From NCBI GenBank assembly GCA_000697055.1, contig JNDT01001731.1, positions 1 to 53,020 on the forward strand: a stretch of 53,020 bases of DNA. The letters are read 5' to 3'. The position numbers and the translations under genes were made by a program. Positions within the stretch are counted from its first letter, which is position 1; every line of letters starts with the position of its first letter. The stretch comes from Saksenaea vasiformis B4078 (Eukaryota; Mucoromycota; Mucoromycetes; Mucorales; Saksenaeaceae). Under the pieces are notes generated by a model, which saw only the letters and a list, made by a program, of their open reading frames with translations, was not told where the DNA came from and did no database searches. Below are positions 34,138 through 45,697 of the stretch, in pieces.

Positions 34138-34936
34138 ATGATTGATACGTGTGCCAATAACTCATTACTTCATCCTCGTAAACATCATACACATCATGAC
34201 CCTTATCGTCGAAGGCATTCTATTGCAGTTCCGGAATTGTTGTCACCTATTGATTATTCAAGTGATACACAAAGTTATTATACAACCATGTCTAAACAAG
34301 CTTCAACGATTGAGTTATTCTTGTCTCGATTACTCGATGCTGTCATCTTCACTTCCGCCATTGCACTGACCGCTTACCATTACTGGTCTGGTAACCTTGA
34401 ACAACGACCTACAACAACAGAAGAATCTTCCTCTTCCTCGGAAATATTCTATAATCATTTATCATCAAAATATTATGATGACACAAGTAAACGAAATGAT
34501 ACATTTGATGACGCCCGTAAAAGAAGGACCCAGGAATGGGCAGAATCTGTTACAAGACAGTTAATGAAACAAGATCTGATTTTGGTAAGTTATACAACCT
34601 TCCTTCCTACGTACCTGTTTCCTTACCTTATCTTTTCTTGTTTTTTTTTCTTTTTGTCAGCAACCTTCTACTTCAAAACAACACAAGAAAAAATCAACCA
34701 TTACAAGACGTGAACGACGTTCAAAGTCATTTGACTATCGACCAAAACAAGAAACCAATGAAAACACGTCTAAAGAAGAAGTGCAAGATGAACGAATATC
34801 ACGTATGGAAGAACAACTACAACATTTGATACAAGAAGGTCAAGCTGCCCTTTCAAGTACTCCCGAATTTTATGATATGGATGAAAAAGAAATTGCAATG
34901 CGACAAGCTTTTGCAAAACGTAACAACAGTAAATAG
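34138..34936 (+). CDS. Unknown protein with one membrane helix
   Basis: Two exons (34138-34584 and 34661-34936) encode 240 residues. The N-terminal 50 residues are rich in His, Arg and Ser (HHTHHDPYRRRHS). A hydrophobic segment at about 67-83 (DAVIFTSAIALTAYHYW) is likely one transmembrane helix. The C-terminal two thirds is highly charged with predicted coiled coil (ISRMEEQLQHLIQEGQAAL). I do not recognise a family. The intron is 76 bp with a clean GTAAGT donor and a pyrimidine-rich TTTGTCAG acceptor, which supports a real gene. A second Met at residue 51 is an alternative start. It converges with SEN2 on the other strand. Confidence 0.6.
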
Positions 34937-35064
34937 AAAAAAAAAAATAACTCCTCACACACACACACCCCCACACGCTGCTTCCCATTTTTGTACATTC
35001 CCCCGCTTTTTTCCCTCGAAAAAAGAAAACAACAAAGTTGTGCACATATACTTTTTTTTTGCCT

Positions 35065-36210
35065 TTATTCACGGTTCTTTTGTGGTGACCATCTTTTGAC
35101 AATCACTTCTCGGATAGATGTACGTTTCAAATCTAAAGGGGATGCTATCTCTTTGGGTATCTTTACATAACAAAGAACAAGTGTTTTCTTCACTTGCGTA
35201 CAAATACGGCTGAGTCGTAGTATCCATTCCCACTCATACTCTGCGTCTTCATCTAAAATATAAACCGCAAAGTCAGCATGTCTAAATTTTGGCCCGGATC
35301 GATAAAGTACTAAAAAAGGGAACTTAGTGTACAACCTCCCCCAAAACAACATAACAAAAAGGCTCATTTTACCAAAATGGACGCCAAACTTAGTTCCATT
35401 TTTCGGAACCCATCCCAGACTACGATAATAATGATAGGCGGCATAATGGGAGGTAAAACATCCCTTGTAAATTGTATGAAAACGTGTCCAACAGGTATCG
35501 ATCGAAAGTCGATTCTATTTCAAAATTCCTTTCAGTATCGTCCGTCATGGGAATATCTCTTGTTACCTCGTGTACATCACGTATTTCCAAAGTATCCAGT
35601 GCAAACGTTAAAAAAAATGCTTCCAGTAAATCCAACTGAAGCCATTCGTAATCTTGATGACCCGTGAAATTCAACAGTTCCTCCGCCTGCCACATGCCGT
35701 TTTCATGCACCCTCTCCTCCACCTCCACCTCCACCTCCATCACCTCCTCCTCCGCCGCCGCCGCCTTTTGTCTTTTCCGCTCACGGCGTTGTTTCCGTCG
35801 CTCCACGGTAATCTGTTCAAGCGAGAGAGGCTCGGCGGAGACTAATAATAACAAGGATAGAGACGCACGCGTTAACACAAAAAGTTCTTTTTTGCGCAGA
35901 CAGATAACGAACCTTCAGGTTGGCTTTCCTTTTGTAGCCGTCTAAACCAAGTTGGTTCACTTCGTGACAAATTCCCTTTACCAAAAAACCCTGCATGGTA
36001 TAATGACGAAGCATGTTCTGCATGTTGGATCCATACACATTGTCCAAATTCAACAAGGATCCCGATGCGACGATGGTTTCGGTTACACCAGTAACGATAG
36101 AAAGGCTGAAGTAACCATGAAAACCATCCCGACGACCGTAGATAGATAGGTAAAGGAGGGTGTTGTTCGCTTCTACTTGATCTTTTGGCAATACTGCTAT
36201 TACTGGTCAT
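35065..36210 (-). CDS. SEN2: tRNA-splicing endonuclease subunit Sen2
   Basis: Four exons (36210-35913, 35841-35567, 35463-35373, 35309-35065) encode 302 residues. The N-terminal part carries the Sen2 mark HAGFFGKGNLSRSEPTWF. The catalytic domain includes LDLLEAFFLTFALDTLEI, AYHYYRSLGWVPKNGTKFG and VLYRSGPKFRHADFAVYIL. The catalytic triad is Tyr224, His232 and Lys263. Sen2 cleaves the 5' splice site of intron-containing tRNAs within the heterotetrameric Sen complex. Between residues about 115 and 145 there is a low-complexity insert of Ala and acidic residues (KAAAAEEEVMEVEVEVEERV) encoded by trinucleotide repeats. The opposite-strand frame at 35377-35667 is a shadow. The protein is shorter than animal Sen2, as is usual in fungi. 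Confidence 0.9.
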
Positions 36211-38490
36211 GCTGGAACAGAGCTTCCGGCACTGGGGCGTACAAGGAATTTTTTTTTTCCTGGCCGACCGTCAATCCTGTCAGCCCAAATTTTTTATTGG
36301 GCCGACACGCCCACACACACTCCAAATTAAGCAGAGAGAGACATCTCGACGTTTGAGGACGATGGCATCAAACCATATGATGATGATGATAGCCGCAGCA
36401 AAGGGAAAAAAAAAGATAAAGAGAAAACTTCACATGTTTTTCAAATGCTTCTACATGCAAGACAGAACCGTTGGCTATTTCTGCGATGCAGATCAAAGAT
36501 TTTTTTTTCTTTTTTAGTTGGAATTACATAGTCCAGGAACGATAAACATCCTACAGATAAGCAGCATCATGAAACAAATAACAGGATTTTTGCTGTGTAG
36601 CCATCCGTATGTAGACGGAAAACCTGACCCTGGGATCATCAAGTCAAAGCCCATCAGGTCATATGCATAGATCCAAAGGAATCATAATAATGGTAATAAT
36701 TCCCTGAGACACTCGAGGCACAAAGCATAAGACCTTTTTTTTTTCTTTTTTTCTTAAAGCAATAGAACTCTTTCATTAGCATTCAGTCAATAACATAGAG
36801 TAACATTCATTGGGACGTGCATGGTCTTACTGATAAGAACGTCAGTCCTTGACAACCGGCTTTATGAACCATGTTCCGAAGAACGTGCGACATTACATTG
36901 GCCTGGGTATAGCCACAGCACCCGATAGACGGGATTCTTAATAAGGTGTCTCCTTATTTTTGCTTCGTCAACCTCTCTCCCGATCATGTTTACCGCCATG
37001 ATCATTTTCCGCCCCAACACCTATCTTTGTTGTCTTGTTACATTCATCCAAAGCATACCATTTGTCAAAATATAGAAACATGTAATCATATTCACATGGT
37101 TCTGCATAGAAACTGAGAGATACGCGCATCTTTCTTTTTTCTTTTTCTTTGTCGCAAAAGGAGTAGCTGATAAGTGAGAAAAAATGGCAAGTCTCCTGGC
37201 GTTTTCGGCACGTCCCTTTTACACGTAGCTTCACTGAATGAACAACAGACACAAAACTTTTTTACTCTGAGAAAAAAAAACTTCCCCCTTCCCCTTGCCA
37301 ATAAAAAAATTTTGAAGATGTCGCTGCATAGGTAGCATGTTTTCATATTCGGCGACTCGCTGTAAGGGAAAAACAAGACCTTCGTATTTGTCTGCGCATT
37401 GCAGCTACTAAAGAATCTAGATACTATCTGATGCTGTAACATTTGACAATAAAACGCGATTCCGTGAGAACCCAAGCGCGTGTGATTTAGTTAAGCACAT
37501 CTATGGAACCGGACTGACGGGGCCATAGTGAGTGGTAAGAAAATGTAGAAGCGTAGGGATCCCCATAACACATTGATTAAAGAAGTAAAAGCGCGTAGTA
37601 TAGAATGCCGGTGTCAGTTTCCAAAATCAGCAAGATTTCCGGGTAGACGAGCTTCTTCCCTCTTTCGTCTGTGGATGAAAATGGGAAAGAGAACTTTCAC
37701 ACGTGCTTTTTGGAAGATTCATCATCCTAATATCTTAGTCTGGGCGGGGGCACGCGAAAGGAAAGCTAATCAGGCATGAAGCAGGTCAACCTTTTGACAA
37801 AGACCGTCCCTGTTCAGTGCAATTTGAACAAAATTGTATGAAAAGTCGTTTTCTCCTCGGGAAGATTGATGTGTGAGGGTAGCCACTGAAAAGATGAGAT
37901 GTATTGGATCTCAGAAGAAGTACGTACTGCATGAGACCCAGCAACAGCAAGCTTTCCAGTAACGGTCAAGTCTTTTGCCATGTATCATAGAGCGACAGAA
38001 ACCAGTTTGTGGCGCGTCTTATAATAATACCCAAGCCGAATGAAATCTACGCTCTTACAACACTATTGCAATGGATGATAGACCCCCTTTCTACGCATAA
38101 ATTGCAGTCTCTCTCTAACGTGCACCTTTCTTCTTATACTGGCTTCTTGGCGAAATCTATTACTGCCTTCACACATAGCTTCCCTTTCTTTATCGCGTGA
38201 TCCACACGTTACAAATAAGAAAAAACCGTCATGAGCTCACTTTTTACTGGAGCATAACGCGTAGAAATAAATCAGCGGATTACAGAATCGCTTAATGAAA
38301 AGGGACGCGTTGTTCTTTTTGAATCGCAGCCGACTGCTTACTTTTTGCATTTTCTATGCTGGATCTGCTTTCTTTTTGTGTTGGTTGATGCACAATGGGT
38401 TTCGCTACACGCATCCGCATCGGCGCATCCAGCAAATGACGTCAATAAGATCAGCCATTCATGTAATTTCCTTACCTGACGGGTGCAAGT
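36211..38490. other. Gene-poor region with possible coding fragments
   Basis: No complete gene is supported. On the minus strand near 36880-37130 there are protein-like fragments (for example YDYMFLYFDKWYALDECNKT, then in another frame EAKIRRHLIKNPVYRVLWLY) that read like one decayed gene broken by frameshifts. A plus-strand frame at 37573-37779 is Arg-rich and lacks support. The rest shows only A- and T-runs. Confidence 0.35.
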
Positions 38491-38590
38491 AGCACCACCT
38501 CCATTCCACTAGGAGGCCTCAAAACCCAGGCCTGACTAAAGGCTAGGATGACGGGTCGCTAACCGCCGCACCACTCCAGGAGTGATTTTG
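38491..38590 (-). repeat. tRNA-like SINE head or tRNA remnant
   Basis: On the minus strand the segment contains GCGGCGGTTAGCGACC, which resembles a tRNA D-arm and A box. About 45 bases later comes GGGTTTTGAGGCCTCC, which resembles a B box (GGTTCGAGNCC). The spacing suits an RNA polymerase III internal promoter. The acceptor stem does not close well, so it is more likely a SINE head or decayed tRNA than a working tRNA. Confidence 0.35.
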
Positions 38591-39540
38591 AGATAGTCCT
38601 AGCAAGTTTTTGCGCCTGATTGCCTAAGAGTTGGTTGGCTGCCTTCGCTGCAAACTCCAAGGAGTCTCTGCTGAGGACTTTGAAGGCTGTACCATAAGAT
38701 TAATCATGGAACAATGGATATTTACCAAAGGCACTGATTAGAACTGGCCGCTTACAGAGGCTCCCACTAACTATGTGTTCACATCTGAGCAGAATACCCT
38801 CCGCAACGGTGTAAGAGGAATCTAAAGAGATAACTCTAGTTAAATTGTTTCTTCAGATAAGACAAATACGTTCCTTTCAAGCTGTTACTGGATGCATGAT
38901 CCTTATGTAATGATCGCTGCATGAAACAGACAATCCTGAGTCACTTGAAAAGAAGAAGTACATGATCTTGCGCCATATGGAAGGGAGTAAAGTTGGCTAT
39001 TTTTTTTGAAGCTAGTTGTTGTCGATTGTAAACATCAGCAACTTACCAAGCTTGGCAGCATCCGTAAATCACCATTTTGCGGAAATATCGCCATCAAAAG
39101 ATGCCCTTTTTCTTTTATATTTAAGTACTCTGTATCAGAAATAGTGCAAGAACCACTACACACTTACCGACAAAGCATAAAATTAAAAACGTGAAAGGCA
39201 AAAAGAAAAAGAGAAGCGACGACGAATGGAATAAAAAGAAATCCTTTTTAGCACATCACCTCCCCGACCTTTCATATCATACCTTTACTGCTGCCATACA
39301 CAGTACGTACACAAATTGCAAATCCGCGTTCCTTGTCAGATAAGTTACATCACTAAAGGCCTTAATCTGGGTCATGCTTGGGGGGATTGGGGCGCGCCAG
39401 TGGGGTGCGCGTAGCCAAGCCCATGCACAATAAAAACACACTGCGCACTGAAAAGTCGTTACACTTGACCAAACTCCGCAAATTGGGGTTTGGCCGATTT
39501 GAAGGCTACCGGCATGACAGCCTCACCGTAGGTGCTCGTT
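38591..39540. other. Intergenic, nothing recognised
   Basis: I see no supported gene, RNA or repeat of the local families between the tRNA-like segment and the MITE-like element at 39541. Short open frames here lack motifs and splice context. Confidence 0.35.
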
Positions 39541-39737
39541 GGGAATTACTAGGGACACTCCAACGGGACACTCCGGTCCCACAAATTCTGAGCGGCTAGT
39601 AAAATAGAAGTGTCGTTAGTTGCCATAATAAGGTGTAGTGTAGTACAGAAATAGCGAAGCGTCTCGCAGTGGAGTGTCCTACAGTGGAGCACTCCGTAGC
39701 AGAGTCCGATACACTACATTAAGCACTCTATATAAAA
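39541..39737 (+). mobile_element. MITE-like element, solo terminal copy 2
   Basis: The left end GGGAATTACTAGGGACACTC and the following CAACGGGACACTCC match the ends of the elements at 25091 and 44947. The internal part (TGTAGTACAGAAATAGCGAAG, GATACACTACATTAAGCACTC) is a close inverted match to 45484-45600, the right arm of the large element. The opposite end is missing, so this is one arm left behind. Confidence 0.6.
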
Positions 39738-39814
39738 ATCTTTGGTAAAAGAATACGTTGAGAAGTGTTTTAGGGAACAAAACACGGAAATGCTTCACGA
39801 TGAGTTCATACCAG

Positions 39815-40285
39815 TATAATCCGTATTTAAAGAGATGTATGAATCTTTTTTTATCCTTTAACTCTGTTCAACTATAACGTCCGCGGTAAGAACGTCAATC
39901 CATTACATTTGCAAGGTTATTCATGTTTTCTGCCTCTTGTTTAGGCTGCATCACCTCTGTCCCGAGCCGTCTTGGCCGTGTGTGTAACTTATGTTCACCA
40001 CTTAAGTAAACGTTATCATACTCAGTATCACTGATTTCTTTTTTGTGACAGATCGCCAGATGTTGGATCGCTTCAAGTCCTCTGCAGACCGTCCCACAAG
40101 CGCCCGTTCCTAGATGCCGACCGTCCTCCCTCTACCCGCTCCCACCGCTTCGGTGCGGGGTTGGGTCACCGTGTAATCACTGAATTACCCCTTCGGGGGG
40201 ATAAGTAAAAGACCTCAAAGCATCCTTCATTTACTAACCATGAGTTATTTTTTATGCTTCTCGAATAAATTTTGCATCCACTGAA
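39815..40285 (+). repeat. Dispersed structured repeat, copy C
   Basis: This copy is truncated at the 3' end, stopping after CGAATAAATTTTGCATCCA and before the intron found in copies A, B, D and F. It keeps CGCTTCAAGTCCTCTGC, a hairpin CACCG-CTT-CGGTG, a hairpin GTAAT/ATTAC, CCCC-TTCG-GGGG (40188-40199) and the long second hairpin with TTTACTAACC. It follows the solo MITE arm by about 80 bp. Confidence 0.7.
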
Positions 40286-41310
40286 CATTTATTTTTCACA
40301 ACGACACTTCCCTAAACCACCATCTCCTTTCTGTTTTTGCACGTCTTTCGACTTGAGGATATCTTTTATGTTTTTGATGTAAGCTGCAGCTAGCTTCCTA
40401 TTGTACCGTAGATACGACCGTCATGACGCAGATTTATGAGAGGGCGGTAGGCCAGACCGCCTAATCGATCACGTAAGAGCCAAGCAACCAAACTCCATTG
40501 CACATACCTACAGCACTCTAAATATACAAGTGCATTTTGTAATGAGAAGCGACATTTGATGTCGCAAGGGCACCCTTCCTTTCCTTAATTTAATGAAAAC
40601 CCGACTGCAGTAATAGATCAACCTTTATGCAATTAGCATGAATATTTCGCAGTAAAACGATACTGGAGAATAATCAAGTTACTTACAGTAGGAAAAGCGT
40701 ACTGCGAATAAACACCGGGAAAGCGCCATGTAATCGCCGTTATATTAGGCTGTTTTAAAGTGGCGATCCCGTCGCATTCAACTGAATGACCGAACTAAAT
40801 GACATTCGAATGTGTTGATGCCCTTTGCAACAAACCTTCGACATGAGAGATCACTTCAATACACCCACCTTTTTTTTCTTTCCTCAGAAACACTGCATTA
40901 TCTTTGGGGGAGTGACATAACGCGCTGGGGTTGATTTCTCAAGAGGCCTTTAAAAAGGCGTTTTTTTTTCCTTTTTATGTTTTTTCCTCTTTCGTTTATA
41001 TCTTCTTTTGGTAAGTTTTTCTTTTTATACTTCTTGTTATGCTCGTTGTCGGAGGCCAACATCATCATCATGCGTTCTTGTCGTCCTGGCCAGACATACA
41101 AGACGTTGCAAAGAGCTGGCCACTCTTTGCTGATGATGTCGACAAAAGAGCTTTTCTTTTTTGTACTTCTTTTCTTTTATACTTCTCTTCTTCTCTTTTT
41201 TCTTTCTTATTGTTTTCTTTCTTATTCTTTTTTTTTAACTTTATCTTTTATCTCATTCTTCCTCTTCTCTCTTTATTACTGCTTTCCTCATTTCTTATTC
41301 ACTTGCTGCG
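40286..41310. other. Gene-poor stretch ending in a C/T-rich tract
   Basis: No gene is supported. From about 40960 to 41290 the plus strand is strongly rich in T and C, giving long hydrophobic but meaningless frames. The tract lies just upstream of the putative spliced transcript that starts near 41.3 kb and may be its promoter. Confidence 0.35.
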
Positions 41311-42012
41311 GCGCAGCAACCCGGTAAGTCATGTTCAAAAGAAATCGTTTTTTTACATGTTGCTTAGTTCCCGTAAACACGTGTATCTCGTGTCTTTAAC
41401 GCGTTTCTGTTTACTTGAACAAGGTATGCTTTATGAATCGATCGATCATTTATTCTTTTCTCATTAACTTCCATTTCGGATTTCGCATGCACTCTCAAGC
41501 TGACAGTCTCCACTTACTGGTCGGGCCCTGAACATTCCACCTTGGTCGAAGTAAGTAACATTGAAATGATCCTTTCCATTCATTGACATGTTAATTACTC
41601 ATTGCAACCCATTCACGATCGCGTCGGTGTTATGCAAACCGCAAATGCCGAATCAAATTAGGTACGTTTTTGTACAGTTTGTTTCACACGGTGTAACTCA
41701 ACTATTATGGTTTACGACTCCGAGGCAGGTACCATCCATCCTTTCCTTCCGCTTCGCTTCTGGCGTCAGAATTTGCATAGTCTACTGAGTCTCCACGATC
41801 GTTCTTCCTTTTCAAGGTATGTTTCGTACGTTTATTTATCTTTTCTTTTTTATTAACCACTTGTATACGCTCTCGATCATGGTACGGGAGTAGATAACAA
41901 CTCGCTGTACTTTGTTCATGCTTTTTTTTTGTAGAGGCTCGGGACTATGCAAACCCATGGCCGTGGCTGTACACCATCTATATACTGCCAGTCCTCCATT
42001 GGTCGTCATCCA
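41310..42012 (+). ncRNA. Putative spliced non-coding transcript
   Basis: A series of strong donors (GTAAGTCATG near 41323, GTATGCTT near 41422, GTAAGTAAC near 41550, GTATGTTTCG near 41818, GTAAGTTATG near 42010) alternates with plausible acceptors (TTGCTTAG near 41369, AAATTAG near 41660, TTTTTGTAG near 41935). The intervening exons of 50-90 bases have no shared open frame. The layout resembles the snoRNA host gene at 46 kb, but I could not find convincing box C/D or H/ACA motifs in the introns. It may be a non-coding RNA or a decayed gene. Confidence 0.3.
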
Positions 42013-43380
42013 GTAAGTTATGCGTCACCGTGCCGAATTTCCAAGTCGCCCTTTGGGACCCCAGTCCTTCTGGCTGAACTGGTTTCTGAGGAGGAGGAGC
42101 TGGTCAGTAGGTAACTTCGAGAGAGGTTATCTGGCGCATCGTCTTAGGATTAGCGGATTCCTGTCCCGGGATGAAACTTCACAATCCTTCGGCGATTATG
42201 ATTATGGGATTTCGCGTGTCCATTGGATTGATCAGGCTCCTTTGGGTCGGGTGTCGGCTTCCCGGTTTTTTTTTTCCGGAGTGGAGCTTCAGCTGACTGG
42301 TTTTCACCTTTATGGAGTTGGCCAACACGCGCGGGCCGGCCATGTTCCCAGGGAGATATCCTTAAACTACGTGGCAGCGTGCGTTCTGCGGACAGTCAGT
42401 CCGGAGTAACTGTTCTTGGGGTATTCGCCTGACCGGCTTTCTCCATTGAGTTCTCTTCATTGAGTTCCCTTCATTGAGTTAGCCTGCGCACGTCTCAAGA
42501 CTTTGGTCTTGTGGGGTTGGAAGGTTCCCAGAGACGATTCTTTAAAATACCTCCCTTTTAGCTGTGCCTCAGCCTCAGAGGTCAGTTAACGCATTGTCCT
42601 GTGGATCTGATCTACGGGTTCGGCTGATTCCTGGTACTGAATCTGTCCGTATAGCTGTCACTCCGGTTTGATAGCCGACATGTGCTTTTTATTAGAACAT
42701 TCGTTCGACTGGTTTACATGACACCAGAGAGTAATGTCTAAAGTCGATGTAGTCGTCGGTTCCGGGGGGCGGGAACTGGCGGGCACGGTTCCTGACAGCA
42801 TTTGTCTGTCAGGGCTGGATGCGTCCATCTGGTTCAGCTGGTGTACGATCCTCTCTCTCCTTGGAGGGTCGGATCCCGGAGGTAGGTTGATCTCGCAAAC
42901 GAACAACCCATGCATCGGCGGATGCATCTCCATGTCACGGCGATGGGATGATGCCGGCGGATGGAATGGCAAGCACAAACGGGAGAGGGGTTTTAGCGGA
43001 GTATCACTCTACTTTCTCTTCAGCTTCTCTTCAGCGAAGGCGTCGAACCTGTCGTGGGTTGCGATTTCCCCTCTTGCCCGGAAACAAAAAAAAAGAAACC
43101 GACGAACAAGGCGAACAAGAACAGAATAATAAGGTAAGTAAGAAGAGGATGGGTAAGAAGAGGAACAAGAAGACGAACAACAAGAATCGGTAAGGAATTG
43201 ATACATCGTTCGTCTTAGAGAGGTAAGTCTTATGCGGGAGAAGCAGTATCATTGGACATGGGCGTTTATGGAGAACATGGGTAGAAGTGAGGCGAAGGGC
43301 GTGCCAACATGTAAACAAAGAGGTGGAGGAGGAATTCGGAGCGGGGGAATCGCAATAGTTATTAGTCAAGCTTAACGACC
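42013..43380. other. G/C-richer island without coding frames
   Basis: This stretch is visibly richer in G and C than its surroundings, yet no frame shows a family motif. It contains several short perfect hairpins, for example CAAGAC-TTTG-GTCTTG near 42500 and TGACAG/CTGTCA near 42795-42813, and a triple direct repeat of CATTGAGTT (42441-42480). It could be a structured RNA or a piece of a mobile element. I did not find diagnostic motifs of RNase P, RNase MRP, SRP, telomerase or spliceosomal RNAs. Confidence 0.3.
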
Positions 43381-43992
43381 TATATGAAAGAGAGAATAAA
43401 CAGTAAATAGCTGCCTAAAACGTGGTTTACCGCTATCTTTCACAAATGCTATTAAAGAGCGTTTTTATAATCGTGAGTAATGTAACACGATACAGAGAAA
43501 AAGACAGAACACGGCGTAAGTATGATCTGTCGCCAAGATGAGAGAAATAGGCAACTTACGCAAATAGATAGCTTTGAAAGCTCTCTCTTGCTCCGTTAAT
43601 CGGTTTGAGTATTACTCAGTCCACAAGCTTCCTTTTTAAAGACACCAAGCGCTGTTTGGAGGGTATGGAAATTTCGCCGTAATTATTTCGACCTGTCTAT
43701 CTCGAGAAAGCATTACGACACGAAGAATCAAAAATATCAAATATAATATTCATATGGCCAAAGTCCATCAGGTTCAGGTAGACCTTCTATTAGTAAACAT
43801 TGTTCTTCTTCGATCGCAAATTTATCTGTGAACGTTGATACTCCATGACTCCACAGGAGATCTGGATTCTACTATGACAAGCACATTTCATAAAGAAATG
43901 TCTCATTGAAACAAGAACCCGTTCTTGCATTGAGGTGCTTCAATGATGGTTCTCATGTCCGTCGGAAGCAGTGGAAGCGTCTTACGATAAGG
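43381..43992. other. Intergenic, nothing recognised
   Basis: No supported gene or RNA lies between the G/C-richer island and repeat copy D. Confidence 0.35.
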
Positions 43993-44612
43993 ACAGGTTC
44001 CACCCAAAATAATCCATACTTAAATGAATGTACGAATTCCTTTTTTTTTCTTTGGCTCTGTTCTCAGTAACATCCCTGGTAACGATGTCAATTTATATAC
44101 ATACATGATTATCATGTCTTTTGTCTATCGTTTAGCCTGCATGACCTCTGTCCCGAACCGTCCCGGCTGAGGTGTAGCTCCCTGTTCACCACCATGTAAG
44201 CAAGTATTGTCGCGCTCAGCATCACTCATCTTGTACAATAGATCGCTGGACGTTTGCATCGCTTCAAGTCCTCTGCACGGCGTAACTCTTACCACTGGCC
44301 GTCGTCGCCAGGTACCCCTCATGCTGGCCCCACAGGACTCAGGCGCGGGCTTGGCACAGGCCGGTAGGCCTGATTACCTTCGGGGTAAGTAAAAGGGCAT
44401 CAAAACATCTTCCATTTACTAACCGTGAAAGTTTTTAATACTGCTCCAATAAATTATGCGTCCATTTGGGACCCAAGTTGATGTAAGTACAGTATTGTTT
44501 TGTTGCCAATTCGTGAACTAATGAACGCACATTCAATTATTTCCTTAGCGCGAATTCGGTTCTCTATGGATGCTTTATTTAGAGTAGCGTAAAAGGCTGT
44601 TCGATAAACGTA
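43993..44612 (+). repeat. Dispersed structured repeat, copy D
   Basis: The copy runs from the ACAGGTTCCACC block to GCTGTTCGATAAACG. It keeps the T-rich box before GGCTCTGTTC, CTGTCCCGAACCGTCCCGG, the tRNA-like segment (GCTCAGCATCACTCATC, CGCTTCAAGTCCTCTGC), and an extended hairpin TTACC-TTCG-GGGTAA (44374-44388 approximately). The second hairpin is followed by TTTACTAACC. An intron-like interval 44483-44548 is bounded by GTAAGTAC and TTCCTTAG. The 5' quarter present in A and B is missing. Confidence 0.75.
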
Positions 44613-44819
44613 AAGAATTTTGTCGCTCGAACTTTTTGGTCTATGTCCGATCTTCCTACAGCATATGTGGCCACGGCGACCCGTTACGTTACCTCAACTT
44701 CGGCGAAGACGTAAAAAAAAAAAAAGACGGATGAACGAGGCGAATGCGAAGACCAGCCTACCAATAGGCGAGCGACCTCAGCCAGTCGGCGTTGATCCGA
44801 TCTTTCGCCCACCGGTGAA

Positions 44820-44915
44820 TACAAACAAACTAGCCGGTGCATGCTGCCCCACGCGACTTCCACAATACATCTCGCCGGACTTTTGCATCGCTTCAAGTCC
44901 TCTGCGCTTCATTTT
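44820..44915 (+). repeat. Fragment of the structured repeat, tRNA-like part
   Basis: A short piece (CAATACATCTCGCCGGAC, then TTGCATCGCTTCAAGTCCTC) repeats only the tRNA-like part of the family, 600 bases downstream of the same part in copy D. The surrounding bases do not match the family. Confidence 0.55.
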
Positions 44916-44946
44916 TCCATACTCCAGTTGACAGGATGAAATTATA

Positions 44947-45697
44947 GGGAATTGCTGGGGGCACTCCAACGGGACACTACAGCCCCCAAAATCATTCAAA
45001 AAAGGATGGAGTGTAGTATCTAACGCTCAATTCGGTTACAGTGGAGTGTCCCATAGTGCAGTGCCCCATAGCGAAGTGTCCTGCAGCAGAGTTTTCGTTG
45101 CCGGGTCTCAACAATTATCTTCAGATACGCTGCAGTAGATACTTGATGTAATAATATTCTGGGTAGACAGGGAGTTTATTAGTTTCTCGAGAATATTTGC
45201 TAGTAGAACTTGGGAGGATGATCGTATCTCTCGGAATGTCCAAAAGTTGAGCGAATGCTACGCATTCGCGCATCACGCGTCATCTCTTTTCCAAATAAAG
45301 CGAGTGTATTCTCTTTAGAAACGCTTGTACTATTGTACAGTAGCGATCATTTCAATCAAATCACATTTCTTAAAACATTGGCGGTCGCTCAGACATTGCA
45401 GATTTATTCGTCATTTTTCGATTCGGAAAACGATTTCATATCTACAAAACTTCTGGACATCCGCCTTGTAAGATACTTCCGGTCAAATTTATCAAATATC
45501 CTTATATAGAGTGCGTACTGTAGTGTATCTGGCTCTGCTGCAGGGCGCTCCACCACGGGACACTCCATTGTGAGAGACTTCGCTGTTTCTGTACTACACT
45601 GCACCTGAGTATGGCAAATAGTGATACTTCTATTTTACTGTCCGTTCAGGATTTGGGGGTATTGGAGTGTCCCGTTGGAGTGTCCGTAGTAATTCGC
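44947..45697. mobile_element. MITE-like element with long inverted ends, copy 3
   Basis: Left end GGGAATTGCTGGGGGCACTC and right end (reverse complement) GCGAATTACTACGGACACTC continue as imperfect inverted repeats for about 150-200 bases per side. Both arms contain CAACGGGACACT, several GGAGTGTCCC-type motifs and CCTGCAGCAGAG. The 350-base centre has no transposase frame. At about 750 bp it is the largest family member in the window and lies immediately upstream of the snoRNA host gene. Target-site duplications were not identified. Confidence 0.65.

Noticed and set aside
35377..35667. Plus-strand frame with a P-loop-like start (GGIMGGKTS)
   Set aside because: It is antisense to SEN2 exons and introns that join to a complete catalytic domain. 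The frame is a shadow.
42020..42409. 129-residue frame in the G/C-richer island
   Set aside because: No domain, no splice partners, and its length is expected by chance where stop codons are rarer because of composition.
42013..43380. Telomerase, RNase P or RNase MRP RNA
   Set aside because: I looked for a telomere-repeat template and for conserved P/MRP core motifs and found none that I could support.
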